A stretch of 64,000 nucleotides of DNA from positions 657,211 through 721,210 of the forward strand of contig NZ_CP036281.1 in assembly GCF_007750395.1 (NCBI RefSeq). The letters run 5' to 3'. Within the stretch, counting starts at the first letter, position 1. Every line of letters starts with the position of its first letter. The notes below the pieces were generated by a model. The model did not search any database. It was not told where the DNA came from and saw only the letters and a program-made list of their open reading frames with translations. Position numbers and translations under genes: made by a program. Source of the stretch: Polystyrenella longa. Its GTDB lineage: Bacteria; Planctomycetota; Planctomycetia; Planctomycetales; Planctomycetaceae. Below, one piece after another: positions 7,586 to 17,441 of the stretch.

Positions 7586-10465
7586 TCACCCCTTAATTAC
7601 CAAATTCACCATCCGGCCTGGGATCGCAATACATTTCACGATCGTTTTGCCTTCGAGGTTTTTTTGAACTGTTTCGTCGGCCATCGCTAAGGCTTCCATC
7701 GTTTTGGGATCGACGTCGGCGGGGACGGTGATTCTGGAACGGACTTTGCCGTTGATCTGGATGGGGATTTCAACCGTTGATTCGGCGATGAGGTCTTCGT
7801 TGTATTCGGGCCAGGGTTCGTAGGCGAGGGTCTCTTTATGGCCGAGTGCTTGCCAGACTTCTTCCGCGAGGTGCGGGGCGAAGGGGCTTAAGAGAAGGGC
7901 GAACGGTTCCAGCAACGCGCGGGGACGTGGGTCCTGCTGGCTGAGGGCGTTGGTGAACTCCATCATGCGGCTAATTGCCGTGTTGAACGAGAGCTTTTCA
8001 ATGTCCTCAGTGACGGCCTTGATCGTCTTGTGAAGAATGCGGAGCTGGTCGGCATCGGGTTCGACATCCTGCACCGCTGCGGCGAGTTTAATCTCTTCGG
8101 CCCGGTCGTCGATGTACATTCGCCAGACACGGCTGAGGAATCGGTAGACCCCTTCGACTCCACTCATGCTCCACGGTTTGACCTGTTCGAGCGGTCCCAT
8201 GAACATCTCATAGAGCCGCAAGCTATCGGCACCGTAACTGTCAACGACCTCATCCGGGTTGATCACGTTGCCGCGAGACTTCGACATCTTGAACGCACGG
8301 CTTTCGATGACGACGGTCGGATCTGCTTTGAGAACAAAGCTGTCCCCTTTCTTTTCGACATCATCGGCGTTCACCACGACTGACTGTGACTGCGGATCTT
8401 TCGCGGCTTCTGCGGAACTGATCCAGTTGCCGTTGGCATCTTTGTGACCGGTAAGTTCGGCTTCGCCGAGAATCATGCCCTGGTTGACGAGCTTGTAGAA
8501 CGGTTCGGGTGTGTGGACATGCCCCCGGTCGAAGAGAACCTTGTGCCAGAACCGGGCGTAGAGCAAGTGTAATACGGCGTGCTCGGCACCACCGATGTAG
8601 AGGTCGACCGGCATCCAGTATTTTTCGATTTCCGGGTCGATCATATGGTCACTGTTTTTCGGATCGCAATAGCGCAGGAAGTACCAGCAGGAACCGGCCC
8701 ATTGCGGCATACTGTTCACTTCTCGCTTGAGCCGTTTGCCATCGTGGTCGGTTTTGTACAACCATTCTTCCGGCGCAGTCGAGAGGGGTGGTTCGGGCGT
8801 ACCGGTGGGTTTGTAGTCGGTGAGTTCGGGAAGATCGACGGGAAGGTCTTCATCTTCCACCACCCGCATGAGGCCCGTCTCTTCGTCGTTTGCATCGAGC
8901 TCGTGCCAGATGGGGAAGGGTTCGCCCCAGAAGTGTTGGCGCGAGAAGAGCCAGTCGCGCAATTTGAAGTTCACCGCTTCGTTACCGAAGCCATGTTGAT
9001 GCAACCACTGCGTGATTTTCTGTTTGAATTCAGCGGTCGGAGTACCGTCCCACTCGCCACTGTTGATAGCGGTTCCCTCACAGGCAACCGGATAGCGTTC
9101 TTCGCCGTCAACAGTTTGTTTGAGAGCGAGTTCGTCTTTGGTCGGTTTGTAATTCTGAGGTGGTTCGACAACCGGGATGATCGGAATGTCAAACGTGACG
9201 GCGAATTCCCAGTCGCGCAGGTCATGCGCCGGAACGGCCATGATGGCCCCGGTGCCGTAACTGATGAGCACATAATCGGCGACCCAGATTGGCACCTTCG
9301 CTCCGTTGACCGGGTTAAGTGCGTAGGCACCGGTAAAGACGCCCGATTTGCCTTTGGCGAGGTCGGTCCGGTCGAGGTCGCTTTTGAGAGAAGCGACTTT
9401 GCGATACTGGTTGACCTCGTCCTGCTGCTCCGGCGTCGTCAACTTGTCGACTTGCGGATGCTCGGGCGCGATGACCATATAGGTCGCCCCGTAAAGCGTA
9501 TCGGGCCGCGTGGTGTAAACACGGAGAACATCTTCCTGTTGTTCCGACGGGAAGCTCTCGCGGTTGTGTTTCCATTGCTCAAATTCAGATTCCAACTGGG
9601 CGGGATCGCCCGAACCGATGAAGAAGTCGACTTCGGCTCCGGTGCTTTTGCCAATCCAGTTGCGCTGGAGAAGTTTGATCGACTCGGGCCAGTCGAGTTC
9701 TTCCAACTCATCGGCGAGACGATCCCCATAGGCGGTGATCTTGAGCATCCATTGGCGCAAGGGAACGCGCTCGACCGGATGGTTTCCCCGTTCCGATTTG
9801 CCGTCGATGATTTCTTCATTGGCGAGAACCGTACCGAGAGCGGGGCACCAGTTGACGGGAGCTTCGTGTTGATATGCGAGTCGTTGTTTATCCTGATACC
9901 GACGCACAAAGTCGGGGCCAGCCTGCGAGACTTCCTGCGGGATGGGAAGGTCAACAATGTGGCGGCCTTTTCCTTTACGTTTCTGTCCGTCGGGGCCGGT
10001 CCATTCGTAGTCCGGGTCGTACCAGGTATCAAAGAGCTGAAGGAAAATCCACTGCGTCCAACGGAAGTACTCGACGTCGGTGGTGGCGACTTCCCGTGAC
10101 CAGTCATAGGAGAAACCGAGCATCTTGAGCTGACGACGGAAGGTGTCGATGTTCTTCTTCGTCGTCTCGCGGGGAGGCGTGCCCGTTTTGATGGCGTGCT
10201 GTTCGGCCGGAAGTCCAAAGGCATCCCAACCCATCGGATGGAGGACGTTTTTTCCGAGCATGCGGTTGTAGCGGCAGACGATGTCGGTCGCGGTGTACCC
10301 TTCTGGATGGCCGACGTGCAACCCGTTCCCTGAGGGGTAAGGGAACATGTCGAGGACATACAACTTATCCCGGTTGGGATCGGGGCCTTCACAGACGAAG
10401 GTTTCGTTTTTGTCCCAGTATTGTTGCCATTTCGGCTCTATTTTTTTTGAATCGTAGCGGGGCAT
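7586..10465 (-). CDS. leuS: Leucyl-tRNA synthetase
   Basis: This class Ia aminoacyl-tRNA synthetase attaches leucine to tRNA-Leu in the cytoplasm. The 959-residue length is within the bacterial range. The ATP-binding HIGH-type motif is HVGH (residues 50-53, in [17 protein letters not shown]). The CP1 editing region contains the T-rich motif [16 protein letters not shown]. The KMSKS motif is at about residues 725-729 ([10 protein letters not shown]). The C-terminal anticodon-binding and LeuRS tail region ([11 protein letters not shown]) is present, so the gene is complete. The start [14 protein letters not shown] is typical. An A8 run lies in codons 6-8. The gene is monocistronic and faces away from the following Tat-exported protein. 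Confidence 0.97.
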   Translation of the reverse strand: MPRYDSKKIEPKWQQYWDKNETFVCEGPDPNRDKLYVLDMFPYPSGNGLHVGHPEGYTATDIVCRYNRMLGKNVLHPMGWDAFGLPAEQHAIKTGTPPRETTKKNIDTFRRQLKMLGFSYDWSREVATTDVEYFRWTQWIFLQLFDTWYDPDYEWTGPDGQKRKGKGRHIVDLPIPQEVSQAGPDFVRRYQDKQRLAYQHEAPVNWCPALGTVLANEEIIDGKSERGNHPVERVPLRQWMLKITAYGDRLADELEELDWPESIKLLQRNWIGKSTGAEVDFFIGSGDPAQLESEFEQWKHNRESFPSEQQEDVLRVYTTRPDTLYGATYMVIAPEHPQVDKLTTPEQQDEVNQYRKVASLKSDLDRTDLAKGKSGVFTGAYALNPVNGAKVPIWVADYVLISYGTGAIMAVPAHDLRDWEFAVTFDIPIIPVVEPPQNYKPTKDELALKQTVDGEERYPVACEGTAINSGEWDGTPTAEFKQKITQWLHQHGFGNEAVNFKLRDWLFSRQHFWGEPFPIWHELDANDEETGLMRVVEDEDLPVDLPELTDYKPTGTPEPPLSTAPEEWLYKTDHDGKRLKREVNSMPQWAGSCWYFLRYCDPKNSDHMIDPEIEKYWMPVDLYIGGAEHAVLHLLYARFWHKVLFDRGHVHTPEPFYKLVNQGMILGEAELTGHKDANGNWISSAEAAKDPQSQSVVVNADDVEKKGDSFVLKADPTVVIESRAFKMSKSRGNVINPDEVVDSYGADSLRLYEMFMGPLEQVKPWSMSGVEGVYRFLSRVWRMYIDDRAEEIKLAAAVQDVEPDADQLRILHKTIKAVTEDIEKLSFNTAISRMMEFTNALSQQDPRPRALLEPFALLLSPFAPHLAEEVWQALGHKETLAYEPWPEYNEDLIAESTVEIPIQINGKVRSRITVPADVDPKTMEALAMADETVQKNLEGKTIVKCIAIPGRMVNLVIKG

Positions 10466-10864
10466 GTCGGTCTTCAGCTACAGAGAGTTTAAAGGTGTAA
10501 AAGCGGGAACGGTATTCGGCGATGTAACCCATTGTCGACAGAGAAGTTATCGGTTTTTTGCCGGTCGAGGTTCTTTTGAGGGGGAAAGGCGGTGCCGAAC
10601 CGGGTTACAGTGTATTGCGGTCGGCCTGTTTTGCCAACCAACCTGTAATATCGCATTCCAGTTAACCGTAGTGTGTTCTGGCGGCGTAGCCTCCTGTTTT
10701 CAAGGGCTTTTCGGGGTCGAGAGTCGCCACTCTAATCCTGAGCAGGATCTTGTGAGAAGAGGTGGGGCAGGGCCGGGCGTAGATCAATCCAACCGAGTGG
10801 AGATTACGCTGAAATCACGCATAGGCGTAGTGCCAGAGATAGCAAGAAAGAGAGAATCAGCATC
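10466..10864. other. Intergenic region upstream of leuS and the isomerase-like gene
   Basis: This 399-bp space separates divergent genes and should hold the promoters of both. A plus-strand open frame spans it, but its product is Cys/Arg/Gly-rich with no family resemblance, and I do not call it a gene. No hairpin, repeat or RNA gene was seen. Confidence 0.5.
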
Positions 10865-11824
10865 ATGAATTCAGCATCACCGGAAATGGGACGTGGTTGG
10901 GGACGACGTTCGTTTTTGCAATCGACATTGTTAGGAGCGGGCGCAGCCTTAATGGGTTCGCCCCAAATTTCCTCGGCTGCAGAACCGGTGACCCGGAATG
11001 GGCAGTCGCATTTCAAAATCAGCCTGGCAGCGTACTCGTTCCATCGGCACCTTGTCCGCGACTGGACTCCCGAAACGCAGGCCAAAGCGGAGATGACTCT
11101 CGACGATGTCATCAAGTTTGCGGCGGAGCAGAATCTGGATGGGGTCGAACTGACCAGCTACTACTTTCCGAAAGAGGTGACGAACGAGTACCTGATGCAT
11201 CTCAAACAGTTAACATTCCGCCTGGGGCTGGACATCTCTGGAACGGCGATTGGGAATGACTTCGGTTTGGTCGAAGGGGAAGCACGCCAGGAACAACTCG
11301 CTTACACCCGCAAGTGGATCGACCATGCCGCGACGATGGGTGCCCCGGTCATTCGTATCTTCGCCGGTAAAACTCCCAAGGGAGATACCGACTCGGCCGC
11401 GATTGCCCGCTGTGCGGCAGGGATTAATGAATCACTCGATTACGCCGCCGAGAAGGGGGTCTTCCTCGCGCTCGAAAACCATGGCGGGATTACGTCGACC
11501 TCTCCACAGATGCTGTCGATCATCAGTCAGGTTAAAGACTCGCCTTTCTTCGGTGTGAACTTCGACGGCGGCAACTTCCGTACGGCTGAACCTTATACCG
11601 ACCTCGCGGCGATTGCCCCTTACGCGGTGAACGCTCAACTGAAGGTCTCGCTGCATCCCGAAGGAAAACCACGCGAGCAAGCGGACTACATTCGGACGTT
11701 ACGAATTCTGAAAGAGGCCGGATACCGGGGTTACATCGTACTGGAGTACGAAGAAAAAGAAGATCCACGGGAATCCATTCCCGCCGTGCTGGACGAATTA
11801 CGCGCAGCCATGGCGGAAGTCTAA
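10865..11824 (+). CDS. Tat-exported sugar phosphate isomerase/epimerase-like TIM barrel
   Basis: The 319-residue protein starts with a twin-arginine signal (RRSFLQS at residues 14-20, then a hydrophobic stretch and SAAEP), so it is expected in the periplasm. The mature part is a xylose-isomerase-like TIM barrel (AP endonuclease 2 family): LDGVELTSYYFP, IGNDFGL, FLALENHGGITS, FFGVNFDGGNF, and YIVLEYEEKEDP. The conserved acidic and His residues of the metal site (E in ALENHGG, D in NFDGGN, E in LEYE) are present. The substrate is unknown; many planctomycete paralogs act on carbohydrate derivatives. The next gene, a secreted metallohydrolase, follows 87 bp downstream on the same strand and may be co-transcribed. 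Confidence 0.85.
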   Translation: MNSASPEMGRGWGRRSFLQSTLLGAGAALMGSPQISSAAEPVTRNGQSHFKISLAAYSFHRHLVRDWTPETQAKAEMTLDDVIKFAAEQNLDGVELTSYYFPKEVTNEYLMHLKQLTFRLGLDISGTAIGNDFGLVEGEARQEQLAYTRKWIDHAATMGAPVIRIFAGKTPKGDTDSAAIARCAAGINESLDYAAEKGVFLALENHGGITSTSPQMLSIISQVKDSPFFGVNFDGGNFRTAEPYTDLAAIAPYAVNAQLKVSLHPEGKPREQADYIRTLRILKEAGYRGYIVLEYEEKEDPRESIPAVLDELRAAMAEV

Positions 11825-11911
11825 TCCTGAAATACACCCATACGATGTCGACCACTCACAATTCATTTCTGACTTACACATCTTCTGACAACCGAAAGAA
11901 AGGTGCTGACC

Positions 11912-14296
11912 ATGCGCAGCCGACAACTTCTTTGGGGATTGCTGTTCTGTTTTCAGTTTCTGGGGTCACCCTCAATACTTCGTGCCGCTGATCCGGCTGA
12001 GGGTTTGGCGATCATCGATTACGTTGAGAAGCAGCCATTTGTGGCGGCAACCAAGCGATTGGTGGAAGCCCTCGAATATGTAGGGACTCCACTCAGTGAA
12101 GCCGAGCTACAGAAGCTCGAAGCCGCTTATAAAAACAAAGATGCCCGTGGGGCGGTGATGGAGATTCAACAGATTCTGGATCCACATACGTTGATTGGGG
12201 TGAAGATCAACGCTGAAAGCCGGGTTTCCGTCAGTACAGGACCGGCACCGAAAGAGCTGATCGAACAGGGGTGGCGAACTTTTCTTGTTAAGGTCAACAA
12301 CGACGCCGGAATTACACCGAAGCTGGTTCCAGAGAGTCCGAATGATCAACCCGTTTACGAGCGCGGACGAGGTTCACGCGAACGGCCCCAGACTGATCAG
12401 GATCTGGTTGACCCGGAAACGATTCCGGATCGATTTCTGTCAGTGGAAATGTTTGACAAGCAACCGTTGATGCCGAAGCTCTCCGGGTTAGCCGTTGAGT
12501 ACCGCATCATGCAGTTAAACAGTCGCGACGCGGGAAAACGGGAAGCCAAGATCGGGTTTAATGTGGGGCAGGGAACGCAGGACATAGGTTTTCGTAATGA
12601 AGTCTCTGTGTTGTTTACCTGTCTGCCGGCGACGAAGGTTACCTTTGATGTGAAAGATACCGATGGCAAACCTTGCCTCGCCTCGTTCGTGATTAAAGAT
12701 GATCAAGGACGCGTCTATCCCAACCCGGCCAGACGACTGGCTCCGGACTTTTTCTTTCATGATCAAATCTATCGGGGCGATGGGGAATCGGTTCCGCTAC
12801 CTCCGGGTAACTATTCCGTGACCTATCAACGTGGTCCGGAGTATCTGATTCAAACCAAACAGGTTGAAGTCAAAGCAGGAGTCAAAGAGCAAACAGAAAA
12901 GTTTGAACTTAACCGCTGGACTTATGCGGCGAAAAGAAATTGGTACTCGGGCGATCATCACGTTCATGCAGCCGGATGTTCCCACTACGACAGCCCAACG
13001 GAAGGGGTTACCCCCGCGGACATGATGCGGCACATTCTGGGCGAAGACTTGAATGTCGGTTGTGTGCTGACTTGGGGGCCTTGCTGGTACACTCAAAAAC
13101 AGTTCTTCGAAGGCAAAACGAATGAGCTTTCTACCGAAGACTATTTGATGCGGTACGATGTCGAAGTCAGCGGGTTTCCTTCCTCGCATGCGGGTCACCT
13201 TTGCCTGTTGCAACTGGCAGAAGACGATTATCCTGGGACCGAAGTTCTCGAAGACTGGCCGACCTGGACCGTTCCGGTACTCAAATGGGGAAAAGAGCAG
13301 GGAGGCGTCGTCGGTTACAGCCATAGCGGTTGGGGATTGGCGTTGCCCGACTATGATGATCGCGGTCGACGAATTCCCAACAAAAAAGGAAAAGCGGCCG
13401 ACAAACTCCCCGACTACGCGATGCCTCCCTTCGATGGCATTGGGGCGAATGAATATATCGTCGCCGTGAACGAAGGTGTTTGTGATTTCATCTCGGCAGT
13501 AGATACCCCCAGTGTTTGGGAACTTAATATCTGGTATCACACGCTCAACTGTGGATATCGGACCGTCATCAGTGGCGAGACCGACTTCCCCTGTATCTAT
13601 GGTGACAAGGTAGGCCTTGGCCGGATCTATGTGAAGCTGGATGAGGATCAACCTTTGAACTTTGCGAACTGGGTACACGGTCTTAAGGATGGTCGCAGCT
13701 ACTGCACCGACGGACTAAGCCACGTCTATGACTTCCAGGTCAACGGTACCCCAGTGGGGGAAGCGGGTGAGAGCGGACACTTGAGCGAAGTCGCCCTCGC
13801 TAAACCGGGTGAAGTGGAAGTGAAGTTCGACGTTACTGCCCTGTTGCAAGCGGAGCAACCCAACGAAGAGTCGGAACGGATTCGTGGGAAACGGTTGGAT
13901 GAAAAACCGTACTGGCACCTGGAGCGGGCGCGAATTGACGAGAGCCGCAAAGTGCCCGTGGAAGTGATCGTCAACGGGTACCCGGTTCACTCGCAAGAGA
14001 TCGAAGCGGATGGCGAGATCAATAGCATTACCGTTCCTGTCGAAATCAAACATTCGAGTTGGGTTGCGGTACGAATCTTTCCGTCGGTACACACAAATGC
14101 GGTCTTCATAAAAGTCGGCGATCAACCTATTCGTGCCAGTCGCCGCAGTGCCGAATGGTGCCGCGAAGCCGTCGACGTTTGTTGGGAATCCAAAAAAGGT
14201 CGCTTCCGCGAGAGCGAAATGGAGGCCGCTGATGCCGCCTATCAACGAGCGCGAGAAGCATACGACAAGATAATCGCCGACGCAGTCGCAGAGTAA
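11912..14296 (+). CDS. Secreted CehA/McbA-type metallohydrolase (PHP-like domain)
   Basis: A hydrolase of the CehA/McbA family, related to PHP phosphoesterases; known members cleave carbamate or phosphate-type esters. I choose the ATG at 11912, preceded by AAGAAAGG at suitable spacing, over the GTG three codons upstream, giving 794 residues. A signal peptide ends near LRAADP. The N-terminal half is beta-rich. The catalytic domain opens with the metal-binding motif GDHHVHAAG (about residues 346-354), followed by further candidate ligands: GYSHSGW and GETDFP. A C-terminal beta domain and a basic helix complete it. It converges on a WD40-like gene, with two structured repeats between them. The substrate cannot be read from the sequence. 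Confidence 0.82.
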   Translation: MRSRQLLWGLLFCFQFLGSPSILRAADPAEGLAIIDYVEKQPFVAATKRLVEALEYVGTPLSEAELQKLEAAYKNKDARGAVMEIQQILDPHTLIGVKINAESRVSVSTGPAPKELIEQGWRTFLVKVNNDAGITPKLVPESPNDQPVYERGRGSRERPQTDQDLVDPETIPDRFLSVEMFDKQPLMPKLSGLAVEYRIMQLNSRDAGKREAKIGFNVGQGTQDIGFRNEVSVLFTCLPATKVTFDVKDTDGKPCLASFVIKDDQGRVYPNPARRLAPDFFFHDQIYRGDGESVPLPPGNYSVTYQRGPEYLIQTKQVEVKAGVKEQTEKFELNRWTYAAKRNWYSGDHHVHAAGCSHYDSPTEGVTPADMMRHILGEDLNVGCVLTWGPCWYTQKQFFEGKTNELSTEDYLMRYDVEVSGFPSSHAGHLCLLQLAEDDYPGTEVLEDWPTWTVPVLKWGKEQGGVVGYSHSGWGLALPDYDDRGRRIPNKKGKAADKLPDYAMPPFDGIGANEYIVAVNEGVCDFISAVDTPSVWELNIWYHTLNCGYRTVISGETDFPCIYGDKVGLGRIYVKLDEDQPLNFANWVHGLKDGRSYCTDGLSHVYDFQVNGTPVGEAGESGHLSEVALAKPGEVEVKFDVTALLQAEQPNEESERIRGKRLDEKPYWHLERARIDESRKVPVEVIVNGYPVHSQEIEADGEINSITVPVEIKHSSWVAVRIFPSVHTNAVFIKVGDQPIRASRRSAEWCREAVDVCWESKKGRFRESEMEAADAAYQRAREAYDKIIADAVAE

Positions 14297-14313
14297 ACTG
14301 CTGAAGAACAAAA

Positions 14314-14369
14314 GGGTGGCCCAGACAATCGCGTCAGCGATGTCTGGGTTGCGTAGCAACACTCAAGTG
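14314..14369 (+). repeat. Two-hairpin CCCAGACAA-type element, copy 1
   Basis: GGGTGG is followed by the hairpin CCCAGACAATCGC / GCGATGTCTGGG (loop GTCA, one bulged A), then a second small hairpin GTTGC-GTA-GCAAC and ACTCAAGTG. It is the inverted partner of the copy at 14428-14483, so the pair fills the space between two converging genes. Confidence 0.75.
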
Positions 14370-14427
14370 ATGAATAGAATTCGATGAAAGACGCTCCGTG
14401 AGACCTTTCTCGTCATAGAACATTCTA

Positions 14428-14483
14428 CGCTTAAGTGTGCCTGCGGCACCCAGACAACTCCTCGAGATTGTCTGGGCCACCCC
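14428..14483 (-). repeat. Two-hairpin CCCAGACAA-type element, copy 2
   Basis: Read on the minus strand: GGGTGG, hairpin CCCAGACAATCTC / GAGTTGTCTGGG (one bulge), second hairpin GTGCC-GCA-GGCAC, then ACTTAAGCG. The second hairpin differs from copy 1 by compensating changes (TTGC/GCAA against TGCC/GGCA). Confidence 0.75.
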
Positions 14484-14490
14484 GGAGGAA

Positions 14491-15675
14491 TTATCTCGCT
14501 TTTCGAGATTTGGAGACGTCCCCGTTTTCTTCTGAATCCTCGCTGACTCTCCAGACATAGAGGCCCTTCAGATTCTGACCTGTGGCGAAGATAAATTTCC
14601 CGTCGTGCGAAAAAGCGGCATCGGGAACATAATCGTCTGTAGTAACGAACGAGCGAATGGTGTCACCCGTCCGGGCATCGTAGAGCACTCCATTGATTCT
14701 CACCTCTTTGGAGAACTTTTTCTCCATCCCTCCGACCACGAGAATTTGGGAACCATCGGGCGAATATCGCGCGGTGGAGATGTTCCACGGAAAATCCAGC
14801 GTTCGCGTGCATTTGCCGGTGGTCGTATCCCAGACTCCGACGTCAAATTTGTTGTTGCTCTCGACATTCAAAAAATACTGACCATCGGGTGACCAGGAAT
14901 TCTTTGATTCGAATTGCACCGGGTCCGTATAAGGACTGAGGCTATCAGTCCCTTCAAGCGTGCAAACAGGTTTTCCAGTGCGGGTCTCCCAGATTTTATA
15001 ATCGTATGATTCCGTTTGCGCGTCTCTTGCGGCGAATCGGAAGCCATCAGGAGAGAAGTAAATTCGATCAAAGCACGGGACGGTAATTTCGTGAATTCGA
15101 TCTCCAGAAGTGGAATCGTAAACACGAATTAGTTGGGTGAGTTGATCTGCAACCCTCTTTTGCGCGAACAGAGATTTACCATCATTTGAAAATTCAACGA
15201 ATCGCTCTCCCTCCTCGGGCTGACGCAGAAGTTCGTCACCAGGATAGCTTCTCAGGGAGTACATACCCTCTCCCTTTACATCGGAAAGATAGCGCAAGCG
15301 ATTGCGGTTGATGGGCACAGCTCGTGGTTGGGATGCGTTGAAGAATACTTGCTGATTACTTTGATGGTCGGGATCCAGAAGTCTCAGGAACTGGATGTCT
15401 TCTCGACTTGGAAGAAAGAGCTCCAGCGGCATTTTTGATTTATTGAAGAAGGAAAAAAGAGGCTTCTTTCTTGGGTGATTAGTGGGTGGGCGAAAGTGGA
15501 TTTTTTCGATCTCGGGCCGAATGACAATCCCGTGAATCTTGTTTTCCGCCTGTTCGGTTTCGGATGCTGTCTCATCGGCTTCGAGAACCGGTGCCAGAAG
15601 CATGCAAATCGATAGGAAAAGCAGGCTTGAGGTCCATAGAGGTTTCCGACAATGCTGTCTTAAATCAGTTCGCAT
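14491..15675 (-). CDS. Secreted WD40-like repeat protein
   Basis: I place the start at the ATG at 15675 because MRTDLRQHCRKPLWTSSLLF opens a clean signal peptide ending near LEADE; two upstream in-frame starts (15690, 15720) would bury it. The 394-residue protein contains at least five WD40-like blades with the recurrent 'FSPDG..FA', 'WSPDGQYF', 'YSPDGSQI' and 'FSHDGKFI' turns, each followed by a DTTTGK/DARTGD-type loop. These propellers are protein-interaction or structural modules; no catalytic residues are visible. The protein is probably periplasmic or attached to the envelope. Its 3' end faces the paired repeats shared with the metallohydrolase gene. Confidence 0.75.
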   Translation of the reverse strand: MRTDLRQHCRKPLWTSSLLFLSICMLLAPVLEADETASETEQAENKIHGIVIRPEIEKIHFRPPTNHPRKKPLFSFFNKSKMPLELFLPSREDIQFLRLLDPDHQSNQQVFFNASQPRAVPINRNRLRYLSDVKGEGMYSLRSYPGDELLRQPEEGERFVEFSNDGKSLFAQKRVADQLTQLIRVYDSTSGDRIHEITVPCFDRIYFSPDGFRFAARDAQTESYDYKIWETRTGKPVCTLEGTDSLSPYTDPVQFESKNSWSPDGQYFLNVESNNKFDVGVWDTTTGKCTRTLDFPWNISTARYSPDGSQILVVGGMEKKFSKEVRINGVLYDARTGDTIRSFVTTDDYVPDAAFSHDGKFIFATGQNLKGLYVWRVSEDSEENGDVSKSRKAR

Positions 15676-15944
15676 CTCCGTCTCTCCCATTATTATTCGC
15701 TGGTAAGTTGGCTCAGACAAAGTAGAATCGAGGATAGTGAGCGGCTTGGCGAATCTCCTTGCGAGTACCGAGTCAGGCTCTGCTAATTTCTAATGAACAC
15801 ATCATGAAGAATGATAATTGAATCTCTATTAACCATCTAGGTCAATTTCTTCGCACATAGACTGGCTTCTGTCTGTCATTTTCGAGATTTCGGCCTCTCC
15901 GCTCCTCGTTTCTCCTGCTTTCTGAAAAGGAGCTCGGCGCTCTC

Positions 15945-17411
15945 ATGCTTACCGTTTCTGTCATTCCCACTTCCCGCAGATTGGCGGCGGCTGATTTGTT
16001 GAATGCGTCGCATCACTGCGATGTGATCGAGCTTTGCCTCGATCATCTCATCAAAGAACCCGATGTCGGTAAGCTGGCGCACACGGTGGAGACACCGATG
16101 ATTATCTCCTGCCGGACACCAGAAGAGGGAGGCGCATTCAGTGGCTCGTCTGCGGAGCGGGTGCAGATGCTTAAGCTGGCGATTGTGGCAGAACCCATGT
16201 ATGTTGAACTCGATACGTCGATTGCAAGTTCGATACCCCGTTATGGGAAGACGAAGCGGGTCGTCAGCGTTCGTGGTTCGCGGTGGAGTAGTGAGGAATG
16301 GCAGAGTGCTTATCTAGAAGCTGCAAATCAGGATGCTGATTATGTCAAACTGGTTACCGAAGCACACACGCTGGAAGAAGCGTGGCCCCTGTTGAAACTG
16401 CTTACGGGAAAACAGACTGTGCCGATCATTCCCGTAGTGGAAGGAGCGGCGAGCCTGATGTTCTCTCTTCTAACGAAGAAGTACGGGTCGCCCTGGACCT
16501 ATGCCGCGCTTGAGCCCGGCCGCGAGTCTTTTCCAGGACAACCGTCGGTCTGGGACTTGCGGGATGTTTATCAAATTCAGGAGATCAATTCCAAAACACG
16601 TTTCATGGGGATGGTTGGATTCGGAGACATTCAAAACAGAGTTGCACGGACGCTGAACCGGGCTTACGCGGCCCACGATCATCACCTTTGTTGTTTGCCG
16701 TTTCTCATTGGTCAGGATCATTCACATCTGGAAAAACTACTCAACGCGTTGAAGATCCATGCGCTTCTCATCGGCTCCGAGATGGCAGTGGCGATGTCCG
16801 GTTTTGCTAATGAACTGGACGAGTCGGCGCAGCAGTCGAAATACTGTGACCTACTGATTCAGCATGAGGGCCAGTGGAAAGGGTATAACTTTATCTGGCG
16901 AAGTGTGCTGCGGGGACTGGAAGATGTTTTGCAGCAGGATGAGCAGGACCCTCGACCACTCAACAGACGGAATGTGATTGTTGTGGGGGCGACCGGCATG
17001 GCGCAGGCGGTTGCTTTTGGCGTGCAGCGGCGAAAGGGAATTCTCAGTCTGTCCTCTCCCAAAGAACAAGAGGGACAGCGGCTCGCAGAAATGTTCGATT
17101 GCCGTCATGTTCCGTTCCATGCGATTTACGAAACCCTGGCAGACGTCATCATTCTGGCCGATGCGGAAGTCAGTTCGGGAGCAGGTCGGCAGGAATTGAA
17201 TCCATCGTTCTTCCGTCCGAATATGGTCGTCCTCGATCTGACCAATATGCCGGAGCTCTCCCTGCTTGGTAAGGGAGCGGAAGAGCATCAGAGTAAAATC
17301 GTTCCCTGCGACGGTATCTTCTTCGACCTGATCCGCGCCTGGTATAAAGCGACCACGGGAGATCGGCTTGAACAGGACGAAGTCCGCGAACTGTGGAAAC
17401 AGGATGAGTAA
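15945..17411 (+). CDS. AroD/AroE-like fusion (type I dehydroquinate dehydratase + shikimate dehydrogenase-like)
   Basis: The 488-residue protein reads as a type I 3-dehydroquinate dehydratase domain (1-210) fused to a shikimate-dehydrogenase-like domain (225-488), two consecutive steps of aromatic amino acid synthesis. In the first half I see VIELCLDHL, CRTPEEGG, the Schiff-base lysine region ADYVKL, and GSPWTYAAL with FPGQPS. The catalytic His motif (normally SYHDF) is replaced by SVRGSRW. In the second half a dinucleotide-binding motif VVGATGMAQAVAF is present. The shikimate signatures (SxS, VTxPxK, NTDxxG) are not recognisable: the last reads YNFIWRS. It may be a planctomycete-specific variant with changed activity. 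The gene stands alone and ends 30 bp from a convergent gene. Confidence 0.72.
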   Translation: MLTVSVIPTSRRLAAADLLNASHHCDVIELCLDHLIKEPDVGKLAHTVETPMIISCRTPEEGGAFSGSSAERVQMLKLAIVAEPMYVELDTSIASSIPRYGKTKRVVSVRGSRWSSEEWQSAYLEAANQDADYVKLVTEAHTLEEAWPLLKLLTGKQTVPIIPVVEGAASLMFSLLTKKYGSPWTYAALEPGRESFPGQPSVWDLRDVYQIQEINSKTRFMGMVGFGDIQNRVARTLNRAYAAHDHHLCCLPFLIGQDHSHLEKLLNALKIHALLIGSEMAVAMSGFANELDESAQQSKYCDLLIQHEGQWKGYNFIWRSVLRGLEDVLQQDEQDPRPLNRRNVIVVGATGMAQAVAFGVQRRKGILSLSSPKEQEGQRLAEMFDCRHVPFHAIYETLADVIILADAEVSSGAGRQELNPSFFRPNMVVLDLTNMPELSLLGKGAEEHQSKIVPCDGIFFDLIRAWYKATTGDRLEQDEVRELWKQDE

Positions 17412-17441
17412 GTCATCCTGATTCCAGTCGCGATGCCGAAG

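Noticed and set aside
8579-10099. 506-codon open frame opposite leuS
   Set aside because: It is the antisense shadow of a strongly conserved synthetase gene with high GC at third positions.
10464-10868. 134-codon plus-strand frame between leuS and the isomerase
   Set aside because: It overlaps both neighbours' starts, has no family resemblance, and occupies the expected promoter region.
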